Shown: one piece after another, positions 35,601 through 46,509 of the stretch
Layout: every line of letters begins with the position of its first letter
Position numbering within the stretch: position 1 is the stretch's first letter
DNA from: Alentia gelatinosa
Taxonomy: Eukaryota; Annelida; Polychaeta; Phyllodocida; Polynoidae
Length of the DNA stretch: 64,000 nt
Assembly (NCBI GenBank): GCA_950022655.1
Contig: OX465581.1
Location: forward strand, 30,475,300-30,539,299
Direction: 5' to 3'
Translations under genes and position numbers: made by a program
Notes under the pieces: generated by a model
Seen by the model: only the letters and a program-made list of their open reading frames with translations
What the model was told of the DNA's origin: nothing
The model's database searches: none

Positions 35601-37200
35601 TGTATCGCGCTCGGATCAAAGGATCGCTTTAAGTGGGAAAATCTCTCTATTGGGCGTCCCTCAATTTGTAAAGGCTATTTTCTGGCCGCGTTACATAACC
35701 TATAGGCAGTGCAGAGGTTGTCAAAATAGGCATATCACAGTATACAGCTTACTTGGTAAAACTCTTAAAGTCTAACGCACACACGGCGGACACATTTAAT
35801 CTCGTCTACACATCCCTGGACCCTCCTGTTTATATTGGTTCTCAGCCAAACGTCCTAATTCTATAAATACGCTAGTATAGCCTTGTTAATTTACATATAT
35901 ATGAGAGGTATTGGTTACGTGTGAGGAGTTGTACTTCATACGCAGAATATCACTAGAAATCTATAGGTTTTGCCAACCTAAATATGTATAACGCTTAATG
36001 TTCAATGCAACTGCCATCTACTTAGCATAGAACTCATCACTGAATCAACATAAATCACACATTATACAATATATTGAAACAACTGTTAAAGGGGAGGTCA
36101 CGCAATTGATTATCTGTGATTCTAGGACACCAGAACAATGAAACAAAGCTGAACACAGAAATATACCTCTACAATATCAGGAAAACGTGCTGATAATTGT
36201 CCTGAGTGTTTAATATGGGACAAAAAAGGTTTAATTTTTCCTGACTCAAAAAATAAAAAGGGTCTTACGCCATGGATAGCAGTCGAATATTATTCATAGA
36301 TAATTACCTTTTGAAAGCTAAGGGTTAGGGCTATTTTTTGTGTAGATGTTATTCACAGATATCAAGTCTAAGATTTACTGCCGCCCTTTAGTCATATAAC
36401 ATTTTTAGGTTAAAAAAAACCCCTAAAACATGTTTTTTCTCTTCTTAACCGTGATTAATGAACAATCTATCGCGATGACCTAAAAAACAGATATCCTGTC
36501 TTCTTGCCTGATTTAATACGAATCATATTACATTTATAATCATAGGTGATAATGAATATGTTCTGAACATTATTGCCATTTACAAGTTTCAAAAAAGCAG
36601 TAAAATTGTGAGTTTCATAAGATTACACATGTTGCCGTAAATTGCTTAGCAGAAAACTGTAAATATCCATATATAAATTACATTCACTCAAAGTGGTAAC
36701 CTATTACCTGTTATCTTACGTGTGTCTTTCAATCAGATCAAATTACTGTATTTATTTTTCTTAATATTTCTACTTATCTTTTTTATTTTGAATGCTGTAA
36801 TGGATTGAACTAGTTGATGTAGTTTACCCATATTTGGCGCTAAGGATTTATATATAGTAATGGGATATGGTTTATTAGTGGAGGTGAAGCGATATGAAAA
36901 TAGAAATTGCGTGAATCTATATACATTTTGCGTATTCAAGCCTCACGTAGACATAGCGGATATGTACACGAAAAGCAAATATGCAACCATGGTATTATAT
37001 ATAGCTCTATGAACTTAATCATTAGCCACCGATATAAAATTATAGCAGTAGATGCATGTCGACATCATAGCTTTGCTCACTGCTGCAGATCAATAGAATG
37101 TGCTGACGTTTTATGAGGCACCTACCTATCTGCTTCCATTATGTCCATTATTACAAGATTAAAAAGAAGGTATTCCTGCAGCCTTTCCGCGCCGTTTGTG
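32640..37200. other. Gene-free stretch
   Basis: AT-rich DNA without recognisable genes. A tiny hairpin (GGTGCTGA-GCT-TCAGCACC) lies at 33783-33801. A moderately GC-rich patch is at 35030-35550, with GGTGAAGGTGAAGGTGGGCGGGG near 35138-35160 (a 6-bp GGTGAA repeat). Nothing else organised was seen. Confidence 0.5.
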
Positions 37201-37999
37201 GCTTGTGATTCGCATAAGGTGAACGGTTGAGGGATTGGGGAACTGTCAACGACTGGCCCCGGCTCTATGGAGGAGTGAAATCTGGCATGCTGAGGTAAGA
37301 ATGGGTGGCATCAGAAGAGGGGCATGCGAATGCCCAACGGCCACCTTTCCCAACAAAAAATTTACTCGAGAGGTGCTTTCTACACCGGGAGCCACTCCCA
37401 GAAGATGGCGAGGTAAACAGACGAAGTCTCCTGCGTGCTTTCTCTCAGCAGAAATGCTGTTCTCTAACGTCTGTTGCGTTTTGCTACTGCTACCACGGAG
37501 CTTACCACCGGCGGCCGGGAGGTTCTGGAGGTGGGGCGGGCAGCTGTGGGAGAAGGGGTCGGCCTACCGGTTACGTCGCGCACAGGCAGGCTGATGGTGG
37601 TGGTGGCGGCGGTGGTAGATGGTTGCCGTTAGCACGAACCTAGTCCAATGTCAGCAGGCTAGCCTGTCTGGTTTTGCCGCCTCTCTCCTGCCTCCGGAGA
37701 AGGAGGAGGAGGTGGGGAGCAGGCTAGGTTGAGCTATCTGGAGCTCACTGTTACCTGTGGGCGTGCGCAATATGCATGCAGCCCGCACGTGCACACACGT
37801 CTGTCTGTCTACGCACGTCCCTCTTATTTTCCTCCCATGAATGCCGACTGCTATTGACGTGTCCAGCAAACTGTCAATGTCACAAAAGCCCCCAGAGGAT
37901 ACGACAGGTTACCCTTGATTCAAGACAATGAGCGTCATATTTCTGGACGACCGGGGCCGTCAGAAAGGGTGGGAGGTGGATGGAGGAACGCTTCTCGTG

Positions 38000-38054
<55 letters not shown>

Positions 38055-38300
38055 GCAGTGGTTGTCGACGCAAACCTCAGAAAATAGCCTCTGAGCCTGC
38101 TGTCAGTGGGCACATGTGGACGATTGCCGTGCAATGGTGGTGTTTGATGCAGTAGTGCAATGCCATCCCTCTGCCGTTTACTGACATTATTGCTCCTACC
38201 AGTCCACCACCTGAGCAGGTGAGCCGCCTCGTGGGTTGCTATCCAGGCCAGTAAGTCGAGGCACTGCCTCACAAGGGGGTGCTGCAATAACACATGTTGA
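37200..38300. other. GC-rich block with GGT/GGC and GA repeats
   Basis: This block contains GGTGGTGGTGGCGGCGGTGG near 37594-37615 and the GA microsatellite. Overlapping ORFs on both strands lack any family resemblance and share the same base bias. It could be an unrecognised UTR exon or promoter, but the sequence alone does not show this. Confidence 0.35.
38003..38053 (+). repeat. GA dinucleotide microsatellite
   Basis: About 25 uninterrupted GA units lie between GTGTGCA and GCGGCAGTGG. The Arg/Glu reading frame through it is an artefact. Confidence 0.95.
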
Positions 38301-40465
38301 GTGAGGATGGTGGAAGGAACTCCGACTTGACTTCATCTACTTGACTCAGGTAGGCAGGGCCATGGGATCAGTTCACCAACCATACGAGCAACTCAAAATT
38401 GCCTACCCCCTTCACAGGTGGAAATCTCCATCTCTGCATGCCTCATGAGCAGATGGAGAGCAGTTCTAATTGATGTGTCCGCACTTTGTTACCACCCCCT
38501 ATTTGCATACTCATGGTATCGTCCAAGCATCGAACCTGAAGCCTCAAATTATTTATTTATGAGTTCAGAGTCGCTGCTATGTGTACGTGCGTACTTACGT
38601 GTAGCCACTTAGTCCAAATAAAGCGAGATAGCTCTGACAAGAAAGGGACAATGGGAAAATTGATGTTGCTACTCGCGAAAGATCAAGTGAAGCAGAGAGC
38701 AGCCTAAATCCGTAGCTTTTCCCCACATGGCTGGTGGATGGAGGTAATACTTCTTGGCCCGCACACACCAACATGACATATCAATTAATAGTGGATAGAA
38801 CGACCGAATTTGCAAGTACTACACGTACAGGTATTCAATATCATGTGTATGATCTCATTTTAATGCAAACAGCAACGGTCCAGCTGACATTCCCTGGATC
38901 TACAGCGAATGACCTGGATTTTGCCCCGTAACCGATGTGAGCTCGATTAACCAGCAACGGTTATACATCGTTCAAAAAGCCAGTATAGTCCAGTTAACTG
39001 GAATTGTATGCAGCCATAGTGTGATTGTTCGACCTAGAGCTGCTTACGTCGTCATACTTAGAATGATTATATCGCATATCCACAGAGCGCATCACGCATG
39101 TGCGACGGCGCAAAGACTGTACATCCGCCGGAGAGGGCTGGGTATTATAAGCTAAATCTATAGTGCAGGTATGTAAATGGGGTCGGGGCTCGGGGGTCGT
39201 ACCCATAAGCTCCAACCCGGACATGTTCAATATAGCGTAATCGGTGCGAACGAGGTATCCCACATCCTCATCTCCATGCCAGCTCACAGACTGTGACTGG
39301 CATGCATCCCCTCTCTCTCCCTCCCTCCATCTCTCCATGCCATACGGGGAACGGAATTTCCATCCTAGTGGACACTCACACCGAGCCTTCCCTCTACTTG
39401 CATTGGAGATTGGTGCAATGTTAACCACAATTGGACGTAAATGCATTGTCCCGCCATAAGCCGGGGGCTCAGGGAAGAGAGACTCTCAATTGTTGGGACG
39501 TAACAGACACACTTACCCTCGATCGTCTTATCTAACCCGTGATTCCTAACAGCATTACACCACACTCTGTGCCTATTGTGACCATCATTTGGTTGGCTGG
39601 GCCGGGCTATTTACATACACATAAACATACATACGTAAATATGTAGATAGGTTGCCAGAATACTAGCATCTACTGTAGCTTAATAAGGTCATCATCATAT
39701 GGGCGATTGGGTCATGGTAGCGTAAAGCAATTTTGACTCAATATTTTTCGACCGTAAACATGAAACTAATGAGTTCTCCGTTTCTCCATTGGCGGGTCCA
39801 TAATAACCATGCGAATACCGTGATAATGATGGATCGACCATGCAGGCGTTCATTAAAGAATAGGAAAACAATAAGGCTTTAATGTGGAATTATCATCTAT
39901 CATGACCTGCAGATTTGTTGCTTTGACAGCTGGTGTATCGGCGTAAATTACTGGTCTCGAGTAGTCAAAAAGATACTGTCTGTATACAGGAAAAATGACG
40001 ACAATGGCTTTAGAGCATTGCTGACAACATGCCACTCTAGAGGCAAGCCCCATATACGATAACTGGTGTGCCCCATGCCCAAACCCCCCTGATTATGGAT
40101 CCAACATGTCCATCGGCCAATAGTAGGATTGCCCGTATGCCTTCAGGCATGCGAAAGCTAGCCGTGGGTATTTACTGTGTGGAATAGTGGACACCATTGT
40201 GAGGCCGCTCCCACTGACCACCACAGCCCACAAAGGGCTTTCCAGGGCGCATATACGGCCCATTCACATCGGCCCAAACCTACCCAGTGGTCCATGTGTG
40301 GGCCATATTTCTGAGAGGTCTAGTGAGATCGGCAGTCTATGGGCGCGGGACAAGCACAGAGAGCAATTATACCCTGTCACCTCTGTTATTATCCGTGATG
40401 GAGAGGCCAACTGTTCCTCTTCCAGTCGATGAGAGAACATTTTGCCATTTTCACCCCTGTCCCAC
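38060..40465. other. Gene-free stretch
   Basis: The longest frame is 150 codons on the minus strand (38994..39446) and has no recognisable motif, no splice context and no codon pattern that sets it apart. No organised repeat was seen. Confidence 0.45.
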
Positions 40466-40469
40466 TGAA

Positions 40470-40953
40470 TACTGGAGATTTCGACCCGTAACGAACTCGA
40501 CCCGTAAAAAGCTCGACCCGTAACAAACTCGACCCGTTTTAAGAACTCGACCAGTAACGAACTCGACCCGTTTTAATTCTTCTCAACTCAAGTGTGGATA
40601 GATACTATATTTAGTAGTAAGTGTGTTATCTTGGCTTCAAATTTGGTCCTCTATGGGGAAGAAAACAAACAGGAAATCCTTCGCTATTAAAGCCTACCCC
40701 TAACCCTAAACCTAACGCTTTCCCTATCCCTAACCCTAACCCTAACCCTACACCTTAACATAACTGGACTTATTCTTAATATCATCTTGTTTATTTTTTT
40801 AAAAGCTAACTAGTCAGACCTTTGCTTCTGTATGAAAATATCTTATTCATAAGTACCTATAACGGGTCGAGTTCTCCAATCGATTTCTCCAACACGGGTC
40901 GAGTTCTCCTAATAACTACAGGCCGAGTTCGTTTCGGGTCGAGTTCTCCAGTA
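40470..40953. mobile_element. Small inverted-repeat element with CTCGACCCGT sub-repeats and telomere-type core
   Basis: The left end has TACTGGAGATTTCGACCCG followed by about six CTCGACCCGT-containing units spaced 17-22 bp. The right end carries the same units inverted (ACGGGTCGAGTTCTCC) and closes with TCTCCAGTA at 40945-40953, the mirror of the left terminus. The internal about 280 bp has no ORF but contains CCCTAA repeats. The heptamer TCCCACT lies at 40460-40466 and again at 40958-40964, a possible target-site duplication. Non-autonomous and of unknown superfamily. Confidence 0.75.
40694..40756 (+). repeat. Interstitial CCCTAA (TTAGGG) telomere-type repeats
   Basis: A perfect run of nearly four CCCTAA units is at 40728-40750. 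Degenerate units (CCTACCCCTAACCCTAAACC and similar) precede it. TTAGGG is the telomere repeat of vertebrates, molluscs, annelids and many other animals. Confidence 0.88.
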
Positions 40954-41479
40954 ACCATCCCACTAACATCCTGTTAACAACAGTCGCCTTTTGGGCAATG
41001 ACCAGTAGACATCTACAGGATGATACAGTAGGGTCTGATTGTCTCATATCTGCTGTATACCGGAAATCATGTATTTCAAAGGACATGTCGCACTTTAAGA
41101 TGTCAGTAGTAGGCGCCACCAGCAATATCAAGCTGTCAAGAACAATAACTACATCAAGCCATCACAACCTCATTTTGCATCAGAATGTGCAGATGAAGAA
41201 TACTATTTTTCAGTTTTGGTTGTGTTTGGGAACGGAGGGTCTGAAATAAAAGACGAGATGCTGAAGATATCGTGTGGTGGAGCTGGCTCAATGGCGTGTG
41301 GGAAGGAGGAGTTGGCAGGTGATCGCAGGCCATGAACACACAGTACCTGTGCCACATTGATAATTCCTACTCTGCATATAACCGGACGGGAGGTTGGGGA
41401 GATGGTGCTATTACCCTACTGCTAGCTATAAATCGAATGATCAAACCACAGCTGTCAACCCTACAGCTCACCTCACCAA

Positions 41480-42210
41480 TTGGCGGATCTAAGTTACCCG
41501 CTAGCCCCCCCCGAGCAGCACCCCCAGTATATGGTCCCCGCTAATGATTCGCTGCCTTGGTTCTCCCCAATTGCCTGTAGCAGGCATTGCTTTTCGTGGA
41601 GACTGCATAAAGCCCTTTATATTGGGCAGCAGCCAATCTCTCAATTTAGCTTCCATCTCCATCCATGGGGCTATATACCTCCACCCCTATTACCACCACC
41701 ATCTTTCTGACAGAGTACGCAGGGGAGGGCGTTGTTGTGGTGCCCGTGACGTCACCAACTGGTCACATTCCACCGGTGTCTGCCAGGCTTGACACGAGCC
41801 ATGGGCACCACCACCGGTACCAGCACCATCACCGTCACCACTCAGTGCACCGCCATCACTATTACCAAGAGCACTACCCACCACCCTCCACCGCCAATGT
41901 TGCGACCGGCTTCCAACTCGTAGAAGAGCTGCTCCTGGCTTCGATCTACTTTGAGGAGCAGGCGGGCGAGAGGCAGGCGCCCGGTAGCAGCTTCGTCCGC
42001 CTCCCTGCCCCCCACCCCCCGCCTCAACAACAAGCACCGCCCCGCACCCAACCAGACGGCTCAGCAACAATCTGCTCTGACGGCCATCGGCAGTCGACAG
42101 TCTCCATCATGGGACATCATGTATCATAGCGGGTCTTCCAAATCAACCGATCTACGTTTATTGTTCCGTACCCGCCCCGAAGAACGACCTACAACAGCAC
42201 CAGGTAGGTT
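41480..42210 (+). other. GC-rich block with His-rich open frame
   Basis: A 154-codon frame (41665..42129) contains a His-rich segment (G-H-H-H-R-Y-Q-H-H-H-R-H-H, about residues 46-58) followed by a less biased stretch. The His runs come from CAC/CAT trinucleotide repetition (CACCACCACCGG and similar), and the opposite strand is open too. A donor-like CACCAG|GTAGGT is at 42201-42212, so a real exon cannot be excluded. No known family was recognised. Confidence 0.25.
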
Positions 42211-42214
42211 ATAA

Positions 42215-44285
42215 CAGGGGTCTTCCCCTGCCTGTCCGTGAATCTGCTATTGATCTGGAAGCTGCTACACGCGCACCGAGCTTCCCAGCTATGTTGTCCA
42301 AGCTGCTCACCTGAACGCAGTGAATTTTGCAATTTTACTTGCGCTTATCTCTTCATGTATCTCAGCTATAGAACGTTCACTTCCAGTTTACATTGCTTTA
42401 TTGATTGTATTAAAAGAGAGATGTTGAAGGGTCTTCTCTTCAGTATTATCCTTTGTGAACCCCGTTCATTGCTGTCGTATATTTATTGTGTTAACATCTA
42501 GGTATATTTCTAAATAATGATTGTGCATAATTCATTGTCGATTCCTGTTTTCTGATGAAATACAATCCACGGAATGCCTTGAATGTTATCGTATGGTATT
42601 TTGTCTCTTTATAGGAACGTTAAAGTCAACAGCTGTCCAAGACAGCAATGCCGCAACATGTATTAAGTCGGTGTGTCGTATTTTCATACGGACGTTATTC
42701 CTTCAATGAACGTTGCGGCCCGGTGGTGCTGATTTGTTATTAGGCAATTACTGAATCAACAAATGACACTGGAGTTGCCTTTTGTTATGCGGAGAGTCTG
42801 GGATGATTATCTGGCCACAGGCAGATGGTTAACAACGTTCTATCATTATTAAAGCTGGCATGCGGTTGACAAATTGAAACAGAAAACACTTGCTGTCATG
42901 TATTGTTAACCATGTCAAAAAGGTTGGTGAAGCCAAGCAGCCGTTCAGACACATCTTAATACTCCCATCTACGTATCCTATTGAATCATATTGAGTTTGA
43001 GGTTGGATCAATAAACAAATTCTGTTTGTTAAGTCGAGCTTTTCCATATGATGTCAAGTTGATTCGAAACATATAACCCAGCTCCTGATGCTATTATTTA
43101 CATTAGGTAGCTCAGGAACTTAATTGAATAGCATATGTTTCGCATTTAAACCTTTAGGTCAGGTTACAAGTGTAAACATAGCAGAAGTGACTGTTGCCAG
43201 ACTTACTTTAATAATGGAAATGGCCGTTTTTAACTGTTTATTGTTTTGTTTTTTGTCTTTATTGCGTAAAAAAAACAAAAAAAAACAAAAACAACAATTT
43301 GATTAAATAGATTTTAGCACGATCTTCTAGTAGCCAATATTTAGATGCGTGGAAAATATCCTCCGCCATCTGGACTTTTGTCGCGGAATGTCATTGCCCT
43401 TTGTCGCCTTCACACTTTTATTCATGGGTATACTTCATCAATTGATACAACCTTGTTTGTAGAGACATTCATTGATGTAAACCAGTATTAATGTACTCTT
43501 CACATCCAATATACGATATCCTGAATCGAATAATCCAGGGGTCCATTATTTTTAGATTGAATTCCCCCTTCAAGTTATTCACTCCTGCACATTGTAAACG
43601 GTTAAAGTGGATCAGTATAGATTGCTGTTGCCTGTGCAGCTAATACTCCACTTGTCTGCTTTATCCTTAGGCCAAAGCGGACTAAGTAGACCCGTCAAGC
43701 AGGAGCTAAAATCCAATGAATTGTTGTCCCTAATAAGGAGATATATCATGAGAATTACTGTCAAAATTGACCTTCTATTATTAATCCAAATATCCCAACA
43801 GCAAGCATAAACAAGGAAGCTTTCAACTGGAGATCTCCGTTACAGCATGTATCCTACTTCATATATAGAGCAGCAGGACAAAGAAATACTCTGCCAATTT
43901 CCAATTTGAAATGTAATTTGATCTAAGTCTGAAAGATGATTATCATACATCTATTCGAACGAACATTATTTCGTCGAGATCTTTAGTGTATTGACGAATT
44001 GAACAACTGAAATACTTTGGTTGAATTTGTTCAAGACCTCTCATATGAGAACAACATGATTCGTACCAAAAGCACATGCAACCTAGTGGATTCTGACCTG
44101 GGATAGGTTACTGAAATCAGGAACTTTCTCGTGATCACATGCATTACTGCTCAGAAGTCAGGTCTTCCACTGATCCCCGGAAATATATATATGTTTTTCT
44201 GACCTATTTTTATTTTTGATCTTATATTAAATTTCATTAACAAGTGCTCATCTCGTAATCCCATTTCTCAGGTCTGCCCCATATA
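42215..44285. other. Gene-free stretch
   Basis: AT-rich DNA with no recognisable gene or organised repeat apart from an A-rich run near 43268-43300. Confidence 0.5.
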
Positions 44286-44290
44286 AATGC

Positions 44291-44322
44291 AGTCTACCTA
44301 ATCTCTATGTAGTCTACCTAAT
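44291..44322 (+). repeat. Two 20-bp-spaced AGTCTACCTAAT units
   Basis: AGTCTACCTAAT occurs at 44291 and again at 44311, immediately in front of the foldback at 44.32 kb. Confidence 0.7.
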
Positions 44323-44905
44323 TTGAAATTTCATAATTTTTTGCCTAGTATCTCACACATCAGAGACTATTTTCCGTTAGATGGGGTCCCGATTTACACC
44401 GATAGGCTATGCTAAATCCAATATGTTAGATCTTATCGGGAGGCTTATGATTGACGTTTTTAATCGTGCTGTGTCGGGAGCCAATCGTAGAGTATCGGTG
44501 AGTCAATCATAGAAGTGTGGTACACTGCCACGATGTTGTCTGACCTCCCGATGGAACTTTGATTCTATTCGAAAGGTCAATCGTAAGGATTATCGGGAGC
44601 AGAATCGGCGATGGTGAGTGCAAGGGCTTAGTAAAAACATCAATTGTTTAGTCATTACCTTGGCTACCAACACCGATTATGGTCCCGATAGGCCTTACGA
44701 TTGACTTCCCGACACGAAAACGATTCTATCATGAGGTCAGAAAAATCGTGGCAGTGAAACAAGTTTCCCCCATTGACTCTACGATACTTCACGACTGCAT
44801 ACCGATAAGCTGCGATTGAAAATGATAATCGTACAGCTCCAGATAAAATCCAACAAGTTTCTTGCGGGTGAAATACTTGGCGGAAAATTATGAAATTCTG
44901 GAATA
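44320..44905. mobile_element. Foldback element with repeated CCCGAT/ATCGGGAG motifs
   Basis: AAATTTCATAATTTTTTGCC at the left is mirrored by GGCGGAAAATTATGAAATTC at the right (44879 on). Inside are many TCGGGAG, CCCGAT and CTACGAT words in both orientations. The right arm resembles CAGAAAATTATGGAATTTTGG at about 56288 within the 56-kb element, so the two appear related. It has no coding capacity. Confidence 0.6.
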
Positions 44906-45212
44906 TAATCGGTGTAACTGTGATATTATTTGATGAAGGATAAAGGTCCGAAAACATAAAGTTTTATATCGGATTCATGATTCTATAAAAGTCATATTTT
45001 TCAATTTTATTGCTTTAGCGTCTGAAAAATAATATCATAATATGTTGTAAATTCATATTCAAATTCATTCAATATTTCCAAATTTATAGTATGTTTCAAC
45101 ATTAAAACCCTGCCTGAAATCTAAATGGATACACCGATTGAATGGTGAACCAAACGTGACCATGGTTTGTGTTGACTACTGTAAGGGAGAACGCCTATCT
45201 ATTATGGTGATT

Positions 45213-45380
45213 ATTTTATCCTACCCCTAATATAAAATCCCATAGGCTTAACATTGAGATTCCGTATGCCACGCTGACTGGCATACGGACGTTTGTATGC
45301 TACTAGGGGCATACGGAATTTTGATGATTTTCATTCATGATTTTGATATTAAAATATTGTTGAGAGGGGTAGGATAAAAT
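45213..45380. mobile_element. 168-bp palindromic element, ATTTTATCCTACCCCT ends
   Basis: The 16-base terminal inverted repeat ATTTTATCCTACCCCT (45213-45228) is perfect against 45365-45380. A nested inverted pair TTCCGTATGCCA / TGGCATACGGA lies inside (about 45260-45295), with another GGCATACGGAA at about 45309. This is a MITE-like structure without coding capacity. Confidence 0.75.
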
Positions 45381-45528
45381 CAAAACCTGATTCGTTTTAA
45401 TCTTGGCTCCCGAATGCCACTCCTGGCGTTTGGTTCCGGATACCACTCGGCTCTGCCTCGTGATATCACTACGCCAAACACCAGTCGTGGCATACGGGAG
45501 CCAAGATTAAAACTCATCCGGTTTTATG
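45381..45528. mobile_element. About 148-bp near-perfect foldback, TTTTAATCTTGGCTCCCG arms
   Basis: The left arm (45382-45420) and right arm (45487-45526) are about 40 bases each and mirror one another almost perfectly (GTTTTAATCTTGGCTCCCG, then A/T, then ATGCCAC). The inner TGGCGTTTGG / CGCCAAACACCAG pair extends the stem. It abuts the preceding palindrome. Its core (CACTCGGCTCTGCCTCGT) resembles the core of the hairpin at 63.46 kb. Confidence 0.82.
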
Positions 45529-45575
45529 ATAGTATGTCGTAAAATTCACCAAATAGAATAAAATAATATGTTTTT

Positions 45576-45720
45576 GGTCCCCCAAAGCCGTTCCGGCGGT
45601 CTACGATTTATAACCATGTCCACGTTTTTAATTATCGGGGACCTCCCAATAGGCTACGATTTGGGCATTTCCAGCCGGAGCCTACCGGGAGATCTATCGT
45701 GGGCTATCGGCTTTGGGAGG
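45576..45720. mobile_element. Foldback with CCCAAAGCCG arms
   Basis: CCCCCAAAGCCGTTCCGG near 45578 is mirrored by GGCTATCGGCTTTGGGAGG ending at 45720. Inside are CTACGAT and CGGGAG words like those of the 44.3-kb element. A G15 run follows immediately. The arms are moderately diverged. Confidence 0.6.
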
Positions 45721-45733
45721 GGGGGGGGGGGGG
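45719..45733 (+). repeat. Poly-G run (15 bases)
   Basis: A homopolymer directly at the end of the foldback. Its length may be an assembly estimate. Confidence 0.85.
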
Positions 45734-46014
45734 TAAGCCTTCATGTTTGTGCATCTCCATGTTTGTACAGGGCAGCATAGATATATAGTGCCTAGTTGGT
45801 TTACAGTTTCATAAAGCGGAATCCTTGACCATCGCCGAAACGTTTGTATTTTCTAGTCTTGAGTGCTCTAATCATAACCAAGATGCATCCTTTGGATACC
45901 CAGGCCTACTTCGCCCTATGACTATTTCACACGTCCAGGCTTAACACATGTGTTACAACCATCACTCTTAGGTCACAATCAGTTTGCTAGCCACACGACC
46001 GTTATGCTAAAGTC

Positions 46015-46500
46015 GTGATACCTATTGTGCTCATTATGTTGATCACACCCATCGGATTTGTCACATGTTTTATGGCCGTTTCACTTGTGACATCTGTCTT
46101 ATTCATCATACATAGTATGCTCATCATGCCTTTCATACCCTGGCCATATTGGTTACGCCATCATTCCCATCATCCATCATGTCAATCATGCTGTTATGGC
46201 CCCTCTGTCAGTCAACGTCTTCATGCTTGGTCCTTCCATCCTGTCTGTGTCACTCACAATGACCATCACAATCATCCTGGCTGTCATGTAGTCAGAGCTA
46301 TCATACTCATCTCATCTGTAAATGACATTGGGCCTATTTATATTATGCTTGTCATATTTTACATGGCCCTCATACAGGACATCACTATCATGTATCCCCA
46401 ATATTGTTCAAGAGACCCTGCATACTTGTCACACCGTTCTTTCACTATTCACACCAAGCTATAAAAAAATACTCCTCTCCATCTATACTCACCTCTGGTA
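46015..46500 (+). repeat. CAT/ATC-rich degenerate low-complexity tract
   Basis: Words such as ATCATG, TCATCATG, GTCATC and TATGGCC recur at irregular spacing over nearly 500 bases. The hydrophobic 149-codon frame through it (Ile/Met/His-rich) is explained by this word bias and is not called as a gene. Confidence 0.5.
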
Positions 46501-46509
46501 CCACTATCA

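Noticed and set aside
38994..39446. 150-codon minus-strand frame
   Set aside because: It has no motif, no splice or promoter context and no match to a remembered family. The length is plausible for chance in 128 kb of six-frame sequence.
46015..46464. 149-codon hydrophobic frame resembling a membrane protein
   Set aside because: The residue bias follows from CAT/ATC word repetition. There is no family resemblance, and neighbouring frames are equally open.
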